Shown here: positions 1 to 10,000 of the stretch, one piece after another | How the letters are laid out: every line of letters begins with the position of its first letter | Numbering within the stretch: the first letter of the stretch is position 1 | Origin: Paulinella micropora | Taxonomy: Eukaryota > Cercozoa > Imbricatea > Euglyphida | Assembly (NCBI GenBank): GCA_009731375.1 | Contig: BJOX01000001.1 | Location: forward strand, 194,782 to 258,781 | Direction: 5' to 3' | DNA: 64,000 nucleotides | Translations under genes and position numbers: made by a program | Notes under the pieces: generated by a model | Seen by the model: only the letters and a program-made list of their open reading frames with translations | Told to the model about the DNA's origin: nothing | Databases searched by the model: none

Positions 1-159
1 GGGCAGTTCCAACACTTCCAGACGGGCCGGTATGTTCAATGAAAATACTGGTCCAGACGGATCGGTATGTTCAATGAAAATACTGGTGGCACCGACGGGA
101 ATCGAACTGGCGACAGGGCCCAGATGGTAGAACTTGACCACTGGGCTATCACGGTGTCC

Positions 160-161
<2 letters not shown>
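1..161 (-). mobile_element. tRNA-derived SINE, copy 1 (cut by window start)
   Basis: On the minus strand 161 to about 110 reads as a tRNA-like head with a box A (TAGCCCAGTGG) and a box B (AGTTCGATTCC), followed by a body containing a 33-bp segment in tandem duplicate. The head abuts a TAA array at 162-191. The same unit recurs at 20925-21191, 30481-30551, 46041-46074 and 46241-46472. The clover-leaf is imperfect (the T stem does not pair), so this is a SINE rather than a working tRNA gene. Confidence 0.75.
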
Positions 162-191
<30 letters not shown>

Positions 192-192
<1 letters not shown>

Positions 193-625
193 TTGTTCAG
201 GATCTGGAAATATATTTCCCTTTTCCTGAACCTGACAATTTTTCCTGGTTCCGGCAAAATTTGCAGGGACCCGGAAAAAAATACTTTTCCTGGAGTAGGC
301 AATTTTTTTCAGAACCTGACAAAATTGTCGAGAGATGAAAATACTGTCAGAACCTGACAAAATTTGTCAGTACCTCAAACATTGTTCAGGATCTGGAAAT
401 ATATTTCCCTTTTCCTGAACCTGACAATTTTTCCTGGTTCCGGCAAAATTTGCCGGGACCCGGAAAATAAATATTTTTCCTGGAATAGGTAATTTTTTCA
501 GAACCTGACAAAAATTGTCGAGAGATGAAAATACCGTCAGGACCTGGCAAAATTTGTTAGTACCTCAAACATTGTTCAGGATCTGGCAATATATTTTGCT
601 TTTCCTGAACCTGACAATTTTGAAG
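192..625. repeat. Tandem repeat, about 190-bp unit, 2.3 copies
   Basis: The unit starts ATTGTTCAGGATCTGG at 192, 381 and 571 and runs through short words such as CCTGACAATTTTTCC and CCGGCAAAATTTGC. The third copy breaks off near 625. No coding potential is seen. Confidence 0.85.
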
Positions 626-1670
626 TTAGGGTTAGGTTTAGAAACACCATAGGGTTTACCTACTCGATCCGCAAGAATCCTGTGGTCGGCTGCGGATAGT
701 AATTCTTGTAATGACATCTGAGTAAACTCAAGTCAAGACTAAGTCAAAATCAGAATAGCCTCTACCACTGATAAAAACAATAAAGCAAGGAAATTTTCAA
801 AGCTGTTTTATGTTATTTGAAAGTGTGGATCTGATCCGCAGACAGATAACAAATCCGCTCACAACCTGCGGATACTATCCGTACGGCCGTGATATATCAG
901 AAGACTTGTATTAGTGAGAGTCCCAAGCGATCAACGCTCAGCTCCGGCAGGAACCAATTTTATTTGTTCCAAANNNNNNNNNNNNNNNNNNNNNNNNNNN
1001 NNNNNNNNNNNNNNNNNNNNNNNNNNNNNNNNNNNNNNNNNNNNNNNNNNNNNNNNNNNNNNNNNNNNNNNNNNNNNNNNNNNNNNNNNNNNNNNNNNNN
1101 NNNNNNNNNNNNNNNNNNNNNNNNNNNNNNNNNNNNNNNNNNNNNNNNNNNNNNNNNNNNNNNNNNNNNNNNNNNNNNNNNNNNNNNNNNNNNNNNNNNN
1201 NNNNNNNNNNNNNNNNNNNNNNNNNNNNNNNNNNNNNNNNNNNNNNNNNNNNNNNNNNNNNNNNNNNNNNNNNNNNNNNNNNNNNNNNNNNNNNNNNNNN
1301 NNNNNNNNNNNNNNNNNNNNNNNNNNNNNNNNNNNNNNNNNNNNNNNNNNNNNNNNNNNNNNNNNNNNNNNNNNNNNNNNNNNNNNNNNNNNNNNNNNNN
1401 NNNNNNNNNNNNNNNNNNNNNNNNNNNNNNNNNNNNNNNNNNNNNNNNNNNNNNNNNNNNNNNNNNNNNNNNNNNNNNNNNNNNNNNNNNNNNNNNNNNN
1501 NNNNNNNNNNNNNNNNNNNNNNNNNNNNNNNNNNNNNNNNNNNNNNNNNNNNNNNNNNNNNNNNNNNNNNNNNNNNNNNNNNNNNNNNNNNNNNNNNNNN
1601 NNNNNNNNNNNNNNNNNNNNNNNNNNNNNNNNNNNNNNNNNNNNNNNNNNNNNNNNNNNNNNNNNNNNNN
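626..1670. other. No gene seen; assembly gap 974-1670
   Basis: Positions 626-973 hold single-copy AT-rich sequence in which I recognise nothing. 974-1670 is N. Any 5' exon or promoter of the Rab-like gene would lie here. Confidence 0.6.
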
Positions 1671-1695
1671 CAAACAAGCAAATCCGAAAAAAAGT

Positions 1696-2318
1696 ATGCC
1701 AAAAAAGGATCGCGACCGGGAAATATCTCAAAGTATCGTCATGCTGGGATCTTCGAGCGCAGGCAAGTCCTCTCTCTTGCAGAAGCTTGCAGATAACAGG
1801 CCCCCCAGCGAATGCCACACCCCCGCCACGGTTGGTCTTGATTTTAAGATTTTGCCCGCCATGGAGCTCGATAACCAAATGCACCAAATCTGGGTCTGGG
1901 ATACGGCCGGGCAAGAGCGTTTTGACTCCATGATTTCTAATTACATGCGGGGTGCGCACATGGCACTGGTGTGCTGCAGCTTACAAAAAAAAAATTCTAC
2001 CAGGAGGTACTGAAGTTAGACACTTCTTCGAAAGACAAGGAAGAGGAGATTTTGTTTGTGCTGGTCGGCTGCCAGCGCGATCGGGGCTACGATGGCGCAG
2101 AGGCCGAACTGCAAGGCAACAGTGACTTGAGGCAGAAATTCGAGGAGCGGATCCTGGTTACTAGCGCAGAAACAGACTCACAAGAAGAATTGATGGCTAA
2201 GATCCGGCCGTTCTTGGACCAGGCGGCCAGGATCAGTCACAAGAGAGCAGACAAAATGATGGTCGGCGTCGACACTAGCAACAGCGCTGGCGTGAAGGTA
2301 GGCTTAGGCTGCTGCTAA
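1696..2318 (+). CDS. Rab-type small GTPase, one frameshift
   Basis: Small GTPases of this family cycle between GTP and GDP on membranes and direct vesicle traffic. Visible motifs are the P-loop GSSSAGKSS, a switch I threonine region (TPATVGLDFK), the G3 motif WDTAGQE and a G5-like TSAE. The G4 motif, normally NKxD, reads CQRD, so guanine specificity may be altered. The protein ends in GLGCC, a double-cysteine geranylgeranylation signal typical of Rabs. Length would be about 206 residues, normal for a Rab. The frame changes at a run of ten A at 1985-1994, where one base more or two fewer restores it; a sequencing error, slippage or real decay are all possible. The ATG at 1696 is chosen because it precedes the first beta strand by a usual distance, but the gap upstream leaves earlier starts open. 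Confidence 0.85.
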
Positions 2319-2684
2319 AAAAAAGCCCAGCAGCTTCGGCCAAAAAATCACTCCCGTTCTTTGCTCACTTACGCTCTTTTCTCTCGCTGTTTCTCTCGCT
2401 GTTTCTCTTGCTGTTTCAAAACGGTACAGTCGGCCACTCCCTTACACCCCTTGCGACAAACGTCTTCTTGGGGCGGTAAATGTACACAAGAACGCGAGGT
2501 TACCATTAAAAAAAAAGAAGAGGGAAGGGAGATGATGAAAGCGAAAAACTACCAGTCTTTTTTAAAAAAAGTCTCCTTTAAACGTGAGTTCAAGAAACCC
2601 CCAAAAAACAATGGAGCTACTGGTCCGATCACTTTACTTTTAACCGATTCTTCCTTTTTTGTTCACGCTGAAACCCGGGCGTAG
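2319..2684. other. Spacer, no supported gene
   Basis: A reading frame 2361-2684 (+) is open for 107 codons but is low complexity at its start (repeated CTGTTTCTC words) and resembles nothing I know. It probably holds the 3' ends of the two converging genes. Confidence 0.5.
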
Positions 2685-4759
2685 TCACGCAGCGTCTTGG
2701 TTTCGACGCTCGTTGGGCTTTGTTCGTACCAGATGGCGAAACCGTCTGCTAGCTGCACCCACACTGCCCCCGTCCTGTGGTTTTTCCGCAAAGCAGCTGC
2801 TGGGCCAGATCTTGTACAAGGGAGAGCTGCTTCTCTTGTTGCCCCAGTATCCTTTTTCCGTGATAACCTTGCGGTAATTCTTTTGGCATTGCTCGCTGTT
2901 CAGGGGCACGGGCAGCATTGGCGGCGGCACAACCGACTCTAAAAGCGCAGAAGCCCGCGAAACACCGTTACAAACGTTCTGCCCGACCGGCAGCAGGTCG
3001 ACGACGCTGCCACAGTTTCGGGCGCTGCCACATTCTCGGCACGACCTGTGGATGTCCAACAAGCAGCACATCGGGGCACCAACGCTCATCAACAGGTCGG
3101 AGCCCGGGTAACCCCCGCCCCGCACTGCAAACTGTCCGGAGAAGTTGTCTTGAGGGCAGAACAAGAAGGACACGTCCCGGTAGCCCCGCGCGCTATTAGT
3201 GTTGTACGGGCTCTGGCGCGTGTGCACGGGGGCCGGCCCCCCGCCACGTCTGCCCAGTGCTGCCGGTACAAGAAGTGCTCCCTGAGCAGAGGCTGCGCGC
3301 CGCCGCTAGCCAACAGGTTTTGGTTCGCCAGCGTAATCACCGTGCAGTCTATGGTGAGCAACGGCAGAGCGGCGCTCTGGCGGGCGGCCGGCAGTAGTGC
3401 TTCTTTGGTCTGTTCGACTGTCTTGCCTGGCGGCTGTTGCGTTCGCGCCCGGAGCCAGGCCGACGGTACCAGCAGGCAAAACACGTGGCACTGGATCCTG
3501 GCGTCGTCCTGGGGCAGGGCTGTTTCGTTCGAGATCGGAGCCCCCGCATTGCTGTCTCGAACTCGCGCGCCTCCGTGACTGGCACTTCCTGCCGAGCGAC
3601 GGGGTCGCCGGCGCCCACACCAAAGGCTACGATGCCTACTACCAGGCCGTCCGGTAGAACTTGAGCGCGCACGTCACTACCAGCGCTAGCAGGGGCGGCA
3701 ACCGGTCGACATAGTCAAAAATTGACTCGCACCAGCACAGAAAACTCTCGGACTGGATGTAGCAGCTCAGCGACAGGCTCTTGCAGTCGTCCGTGCGCTG
3801 GGCCGCGAGCTTGCCCGGCAGGTCCAGCGTGTGCAGCACCTGGTCCCGCAAACGATATTCGTGCTTTCCGCCGGCCCCCCTGCACACGTCTAGCCTGTCC
3901 TCCAGGTACCATTGCGCCCGGCTGAAGAATCCTAGCATTTCTGCCAAAACCTCGCCGCCCAGCGCCAGCAGCCGTGACAAAGGCTTGCTAACGGAACCGC
4001 GCGATTCGCGGGCCTCGCTTATCCACTCTTGTGCATTCTTTTCTTTCAGGTCCTGGTGTTGCCACACCAGCGCCTCCGTCAGACCTAGGCGCCGCAGGGC
4101 CCAGGCGCAGTGGTACGCCCAGTGGCACAGCGCATCGTTGCTAACGGCAGCCAGCCACTTCTCGTCTACATCGGTAGCCTTCTCGCAAACGTCCGCGGCC
4201 CGTTGCAGTTCGTTAGGCGCGGGCCCCTTGTACGCGGTTCTTACTTGCCTTTGCAGCAGCCACATTTCCACTGCCCCTGGCATTCTACAGCCCCCGAACA
4301 AGCTTTCGCGAAAATATTCCAGGTGCCTAATCCTGCCAGTGGTCTGGGCAAATGGTACGTTCGAATTCATGACGCACCCGTTAAATTCGGTGGACAACTG
4401 TTCTAATAGTGTTTTAAGCTCGGTTCTTGTTTCCGTTGCTGCGGCCCACTTGAGCTTCTCGATACTGAACGCCCCGGCCCCGGACCACTTATCCGCCCAC
4501 ACCAGCGTTCGGTCTATGCACATGATGCCCTTAACTTGTGCCCATCGGCCGACAGCGGCACCAGGCCAAAAAGGCTTACCGCCACGGGGCGCCCGGGGTC
4601 CGCTCTTGCTTGTATTTCCCATTTGTTTTCATTAGTATCACGGTCTTTTAGCAGTAGCTGGCCGGCATCGTTGCCTGCCTGCCTGAGCTGGCACCAGAGC
4701 CTGCCGTAACATCCGGGCAGCCCCGTCTTGAGCGCGAGATCAAAACTTAGTTCGCTCAT
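2685..4759 (-). pseudogene. Unrecognised protein gene with several frameshifts
   Basis: Reading from an ATG at 4759, plausible non-repetitive protein sequence continues through at least four frames: 4759 to about 4550, about 4550-3639, about 3660-3500, about 3490-3230 and about 3230-2685. The second part, about 300 residues, is richest in sequence (KGIMCIDRTLVWADKW near its start, many Trp and Cys) and ends in a hydrophobic stretch (LPPLLALVVTCALKF) that could span a membrane. I do not recognise the family. Frameshifts this dense fit a decaying gene, although a poor consensus is possible. It converges on the Rab-like gene. Confidence 0.55.
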
Positions 4760-4939
4760 TTGTGAGTGCCGGCCCGGCTATTTTCGGTTGGGCTGTCTTG
4801 GTGCACCTGGGCGAACAATATGTTTGTCTTTTTTTTAATAAGGAAGGACTGATGATGAACCAGGGTGGTGAGAGGAGAGGCGTGCAACTGGCAGCGGGGG
4901 GTTCGAGTGTGAGCAGAGAGAAGGGGAAAACCAAGTAGG

Positions 4940-4958
4940 GCGGGTGAGATATGGGGAG

Positions 4959-4997
<39 letters not shown>

Positions 4998-5090
4998 GTT
5001 GTGGGGGGGGGGGGGGGGGGNNNNNNNNNNTTGGGGGGGGGGGGGAGGGGGGGGGGGGGGGGGGGGGGCGGCAACAGGGTTGCTGTTACC
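4940..5090. repeat. GA array and G homopolymer with 10-N gap (5021-5030)
   Basis: (GA)n at 4965-4993 runs into poly-G interrupted by ten N. Likely an assembly break at an unsequenceable tract. Confidence 0.9.
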
Positions 5091-5119
5091 AGGCAGGCAC
5101 GGGGAAGAGCCGAAATCGC

Positions 5120-6375
5120 CCCCCAAAAAAAATTCTTCTTGGCTCGCCGCAAATTTCGGCTAATGTCCGTAAATTTCGGCTCCTGTGCGCTTGCCGCGAA
5201 ATTCACCATACATTTCGGCAAAAGGCAGATGTCCGTAAATTCCGCCTGTGGCACTTGCCGCGAAATTTACCGCAAACTGCTTCTTGAGAAAAAAAATTGC
5301 CAAGGACATTTCGGCACTGGCAAATTAGCGCCAGCAAAATTTTTGGGGAAAGAAAAGCGGGCGGGGAAAATTTGCACTGACATTTTTTTCCCCCGCCCGC
5401 CCTCGTTTCCCCAAAAATTTTGCTGGAGCTAATTTGCCATTGCCGAAATGTCCTTCGTCAGATTTCTTTTTCTTGGCGCGCCGCAAATTCAGGCAAAAAG
5501 GCAAATACCCGTCAATTCCGGCGCACAGGCGCCGCGAAATCCACCGTACATTTCGGCAAAAGGCAGATGTCCGTAAATTCCGGCGCCTGTGGCACTTGCC
5601 GTGAAATTCACCGCAAACTGCTTCTTGAGAAAAAAAATTGCCAAGGACATTTCGGCACTTGCAAATTAGCGCCAGCAAAATTTTTGGGGAAAGAAAAGCG
5701 GGAGGGGAAAATTTGCACTGACATTTTTTTCCCCCGCCCGCCCTCGTTTCCCCAAAAATTTTGCTGGAGCTAATTTGCAATTGCCGAAACCTTCGCCAGA
5801 TTTCTTTTTCTTGGCGTGCCGCAAATTCCGGCAAAAAGGCGAATGTCCGTAAATTCCGGCTCTTGTGCACTTGCCGCGAAATTCACAGCAAACAGCGGCA
5901 AAAGGTAAATGCCCGTTAATTCTGGCGCCTGTGCACTTGCCGTGAAATTCACCGCAAACTGCATCTTGAGAAAAAAAGAATTTTTGCCAAGGACATTTCG
6001 GCACTGGCAAATTAGCTCCAGCAAAATTTTTGGGGAAAGAAAGGCGGGCGGGGAAAATTTGCACTGACATTTTTTTCTCCCCGCCCGCCCTCGTTTCCCC
6101 AAAAATTTTGCTGGAGCTAATTTGCAATTGCCGAAATGTCCTTTGCCAGATTTCTTTTTCTTGGTGTGCCGTAGATTTCGGCAAAAAAGGCGAATGTCCG
6201 TAAATTCCGGCATTTTCCACATTTGCCGCGAAATCCACTGCAAACAGCATCTTTAGAAAGAAAAAAAAATTGCAAAGGACATTTCGGCAATTTGCCAATT
6301 AGCTCCAGCAAAATTTCTTCGGGCAAAGGAGGGCGGGGAAAGAATTTGACTGACATTTTTCCCCGCCCGCCCGCC
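5120..6375. repeat. Hairpin-forming tandem array, about 345-bp unit
   Basis: The words AAGGACATTTCGGCA recur near 5301, 5642, 5988 and 6275. Each unit contains a long near-palindrome: an arm with AGCAAAATTTTTGGGGAAA and a G-rich stretch (GCGGGCGGGGAAAA), a short loop, then the complementary arm (CCCGCCCGCCCTCGTTTCC and beyond). Between palindromes lie many copies of the word AAATTCCGGC / GCCGCGAAATTCACCGCAAA. Related palindromes occur at 14500-14640, 14770-14930 and 50110-50280. No gene is supported. Confidence 0.85.
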
Positions 6376-6382
6376 TTTCTTC

Positions 6383-6500
6383 AGTGCACGTGAACGGCTT
6401 CTCGCGCCGTGTGTGTCCACAAATGTCCTTTGAGAGTGCCAGCGGTTGCAACGCGACTGTCGCCATTCAGTACACGTGTAAGGCTTGCCGGGGGGGGGGG
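6383..6500 (-). pseudogene. C2H2 zinc-finger fragment, broken
   Basis: On the minus strand, frames show GKPYTCTEW, then KGHLWTHT, then REKPFTC, in the order expected of one C2H2 finger with its two linkers (the usual linker is HTGEKPF.C). The pieces sit in different frames and the second cysteine is lost, so this is a relic. It lies between the hairpin array and a poly-G gap, unconnected to any open frame. Confidence 0.55.
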
Positions 6501-6538
6501 CAGAGCCTTTTGTTGGGCAGAGCCTTTTGTTTTCTGGC

Positions 6539-6588
<50 letters not shown>

Positions 6589-6600
6589 CNNNNNNNNNNG
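6490..6600. repeat. Poly-G tract with 10-N gap (6590-6599)
   Basis: A homopolymer of about 50 G ends in ten N. It cuts the 3' end of the RNA polymerase gene. Confidence 0.9.
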
Positions 6601-6601
6601 T

Positions 6602-9600
6602 TCTCCCGCCCGCCGACGTTCGCTCTGAGCCCGCGCACGCCGGCATTATAGCGCTCGCGCTGGTGCTGGGCCGCGAGCTGCTGCAACTGCGCCGTGCGCA
6701 CGGCACACTGCTGGCGGAAGGTATCTTATATGGACGATTGCGCCTGCAGCCGGGACCGCAGCCTGCGTTCCCGGGACAGCCACGAGGGGCGGCCCGGCGG
6801 CTGCGGGCTACCCGCTGCCGCAGCAATGGCCGGCGTGCCAGCAATTGCGGCACCCCAGGGGTTGTCGTGCACGAGCTCGGCCAGGGGTTGGACCAGAGCA
6901 CGAAGACGCTGACACAGTTGAAAAACAGCGCCGCCCACTCGGGCCCGTAGTCGGCGTGCAGCAGCTTGGTCAAACTGCCCGCACCCTGGCCGAGCCAGGC
7001 CTTGTTCCACCGCTGTGCTCACCGCCACTCAGCTAGTGAACCGTCGCACTGGACCCAGGGCGGCACGAAGCCCTGCGGCAGAAAGGTGGCGACCACGTCC
7101 CAGCAAGACCACTCGGCCTCCTCCTCGCCGGCGGCGGGCTGTGTCGGCCCCTGGAGCGGCAGGGAGATCCGGGCGCCGCGCGGCGCAGGCACGTTCTGTT
7201 CCAGCAGCGCGTACAAATGCAGCAGCTCCTCCTGCCGGTAGCTCTGGTTCGTAGTCAGCGCATGGAACAGCACCGCCAGATTGTCCTGTGCCAGCTTGGC
7301 CACGTTCTCGCCCGCCGCGCGCGACGTGGCCAGCAGCGCGGAGCCCATGGTCTCCTCGGAGCTCCAGCAGCCCTGCAGGTCCTGCAGCGCGATGACTGTG
7401 ACGACGTCGCCGTCGTTGTCTCCGTTGAAGGGTATTTCTTCGATCGGGTTGAGCGCGACGCAGTAGTGCTGCGGCGCCGCCGTAGCGTAGAGCGGCGCGC
7501 GCGGCGCCAGGACCGTGAACACGCGCGCGCTCTGGGGCGACAGCGTGGGCTGGCGGTTGACGACGACCTTGCTGCCCTCGGTGAGGCGACCTCAATAACG
7601 TCGCCCGCCGCGATGTGCGACGAGTAGTCTCCGGGCAGCTTCTCTAGCAATGTCGGGCCCGACGACGCGCGCCACAGGCGCCCGAGGTTCGGGTACACGT
7701 CGTTGTACTGCAGGTCGTCGCTGCTGTCCAGCATGTGCAGCACCTCGCACTCGCGCCGCGCGGCCCTCGCTTCTTCTAGCAGCCGGCGGCGGGCCGCGAG
7801 TTCGGCCCGGGCGCGCTGCACTTGGTCCGCGGCCGCGCGGACGGCCGCGAGGTTGTGTGCGCCAACCAGGACTCTTTCCCGCAGCGTACGTAGCATGCCG
7901 AGCCCCAGCGCGACGTGGCCCAGGGACACGAGTGCGTTGCAGATCAGCACGCCGCGGGCCGAGTGGTCGATGCGCTTGCCCAGCCCGTTCTTGCGGAACT
8001 CGCCGTCCTTCTTGCCCAGCAGCTCGCTCAGGTTCCTGGACACCTGGCCCAGCTGGTCCTCGAGCGCGCCGCCGCCGCTGCTGCCGCGGCTGAAGGTCGA
8101 GTGCCAGCAATAGTATGCGGAGCTGAGCGTCTGCTTGTATTCCTTGGCGAGCGGGTCGGCGGAGAGCTCGCTGCTCAGCAGAGCCCCGCCCGGCACCGCG
8201 GCCGTCGACGTCGCTATGGTTTGTTCCCACGACTGCCGCACCTCCCAGGCACAGCACAGCAGCTCAATCAGCTGCGTGATCTGCTGTGTCAGGTGCCCGT
8301 AGTTGAGCATCGCCTGCCTGCCGCCTACGGTTGCGCGCACGAGCGGTAGCAGGGCGCGAGAGGCAGACAACACGCTCAGGCGGAAGGCGTGCTGCAGCCC
8401 GGAGGGCAGCCCCAGCCTGGCCAGCGGCAGACGGCCGGCGGCCAGCAGCACCCGCCAATACATGTTGCTGGGCTCAAACGTGGCTGAGTCCTCCCTGAAG
8501 TCGCACCCAAGAGAGGCGCCGCGCTCCCTGACCGTGGGCTGGGCTCCGCCGCAGCCCCCCAGGCACGGCGAGCACTGCAAATAAAAGTGCTTGCGCTGCG
8601 CCGTAGCTGAGTAGACAGCCTTCACCACAAAGGCCCGCCACTGCTCCGGCTCCAGCCGTTCGGCGCGCGGGTCTTTCTGCAAGCGCTGCTTTGCCAGCCC
8701 CTCTATGTTTGTCTCGGGTTGCGCGGCTTCTGCGCGCAGGCGGGCTACGGCGGCGGCGAGCGTGTCCAGGTGCGCGCTGCACTCTCGCCGCTGCCTTTCC
8801 AGGCCCGGGGCGCCGGCCAGCGCCTGGCGCTCGCACGGGGGCACACAGCGCACGAACTGGCCCCTGGAGCGCCTGGTCATGCCCAGGTGCGCGAGCCGTT
8901 CCAGCCGCTGCACCAGCGTCTCGTGCAGCACGCGTTCTTGCTGCACCAGACTTACCACCGTCAGCAGCGGCGTCGCCACGGGCCCGACCGCCGCACAGGC
9001 GCCAAACTCCAGCACCTGGCGGACGCGGACTAGTACGCAGGCCTGTGGCACGCTCTCCTGACAGTGCCCCTTGCGCTTGCCGCACTACGACTGCGCCGTG
9101 CGCCAGCAGCCGAACGCGGCCGCGGTGGCCGCGCGCCACGACGTCAGGAGTGGGTGCGCCTCCCAGGCGCTGGCGACCTCGGTTGCTGACAGCTCGGCAG
9201 CAGTGCGCGGCTCCAGCACGAGGGCCGCCGCCCTGGGCTCTAGGCCGGCACAGCACGGACGGGCCGCAGCGCTCCGTGGCCGCCCAGAACTCTGCCTGGT
9301 CCAATTGTTCGAATTGCGCCGCAATCGTGCGCTGTGGCCCGGAAACGGGAGCGCCGCCGAAATCGATTGCAGCGCGGCCCCCAGCTCCGCCTCCGTGAGT
9401 GTGGCCGCCAACGTCGGCGCCGGCACTCTGGCCGAGACCAGCGCCCCTGTCTCCCACAGGTACGCGCCACAGAACTTGCACGCCAGGACGAGCGCCTGGT
9501 ATGTTTGTTTCTTGAGCTGTGGCAGCAGGAACGGCTCCGGGAACTCCAGGTGGCCCTGGTGGCCCGGGCACGAAATGACATCCCCGCCGCACAGTTCGCA

Positions 9601-9768
9601 GCGCCCGCTCTGCGGGCCTACACGCAGGCTGCGATCGTCAAAGGTGAAATCATGGGGGTTTTCGTCCGTGCCGCGGCCGCTCAGACAGCCCACCGACACG
9701 TCGCGGACCGTGCTGTCCGACGGGATGCACGCACCGAAGACGGAGGCCGCCGATGGCGAGCGTGCGTC
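6602..9768 (-). pseudogene. Largest subunit of DNA-directed RNA polymerase (RPB1/RPA1 type), divergent and interrupted
   Basis: The protein would form the catalytic subunit of a multisubunit RNA polymerase. In order on the minus strand: an N-terminal FGACIPSD / SVGCLSGRGT segment (about 9750-9690), the zinc site CELCGG..SCPGHQGHLEF (about 9610-9550), a second zinc site CKFCG (about 9470) paired with GGCGGAQPTVRERG (about 8560), the clamp core KKDGEFRKNGLGKRIDHSAR (about 8010-7950), NRQPTL and the active-site loop NGDNDGD (about 7415-7395), which keeps all three metal-binding aspartates of the usual NADFDGD, then a pore-like segment and the AGSLTKL..DYG region (about 6980). The CPGHQGH form is closest to Pol I enzymes. 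Breaks: in-frame TAG at 9085-9087, a one-base frameshift near 7588, in-frame TGA at 7019-7021, another frame change near 6880 and loss of everything beyond 6602 (bridge helix and trigger loop not found). No intron signals seen. Host Pol I would not be expected in this state; an integrated viral copy fits better, as inference. Confidence 0.85.
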
Positions 9769-10000
9769 ACGGGGCTAGCGAAGGTGGCGGGGGCACATTT
9801 GCCGTGCATTCCCGGTAGCAGAAAGTGCTGGTCGCGTCCATCCTCCCCCCCCCCCCCCCCCCCCCTCCTNNNNNNNNNNCAAGTTTTTTTCCCCCGGCGT
9901 CCCCTCTCGGGGAGAAAACTTTTTTTCTTGACAGTTTTTTATTTTGTTCGCGGCACGGCGCGGGCGGGGTGGATCGAAAAAAAGAAAGTTAGTACACAGA
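9769..10000. other. Divergent intergenic region with poly-C and 10-N gap (9870-9879)
   Basis: The RNA polymerase gene (-) and the repeat protein (+) start on either side, so both promoters should be here. The poly-C tract and gap hide much of it. No clear TATA element. Confidence 0.6.

Noticed and set aside
889-2013. ORFs spanning the N run
   Set aside because: The open frame through N has no meaning; only the part after 1670 is sequence.
7255-9051. A separate 598-codon gene
   Set aside because: It is the middle part of the RNA polymerase gene in the same frame as the part upstream of TAG 9085; past 7588 it is out of frame.
9334-9868. Plus-strand frame over the RNA polymerase N-terminus
   Set aside because: Shadow of the minus-strand gene in GC-rich DNA; no recognisable motifs.
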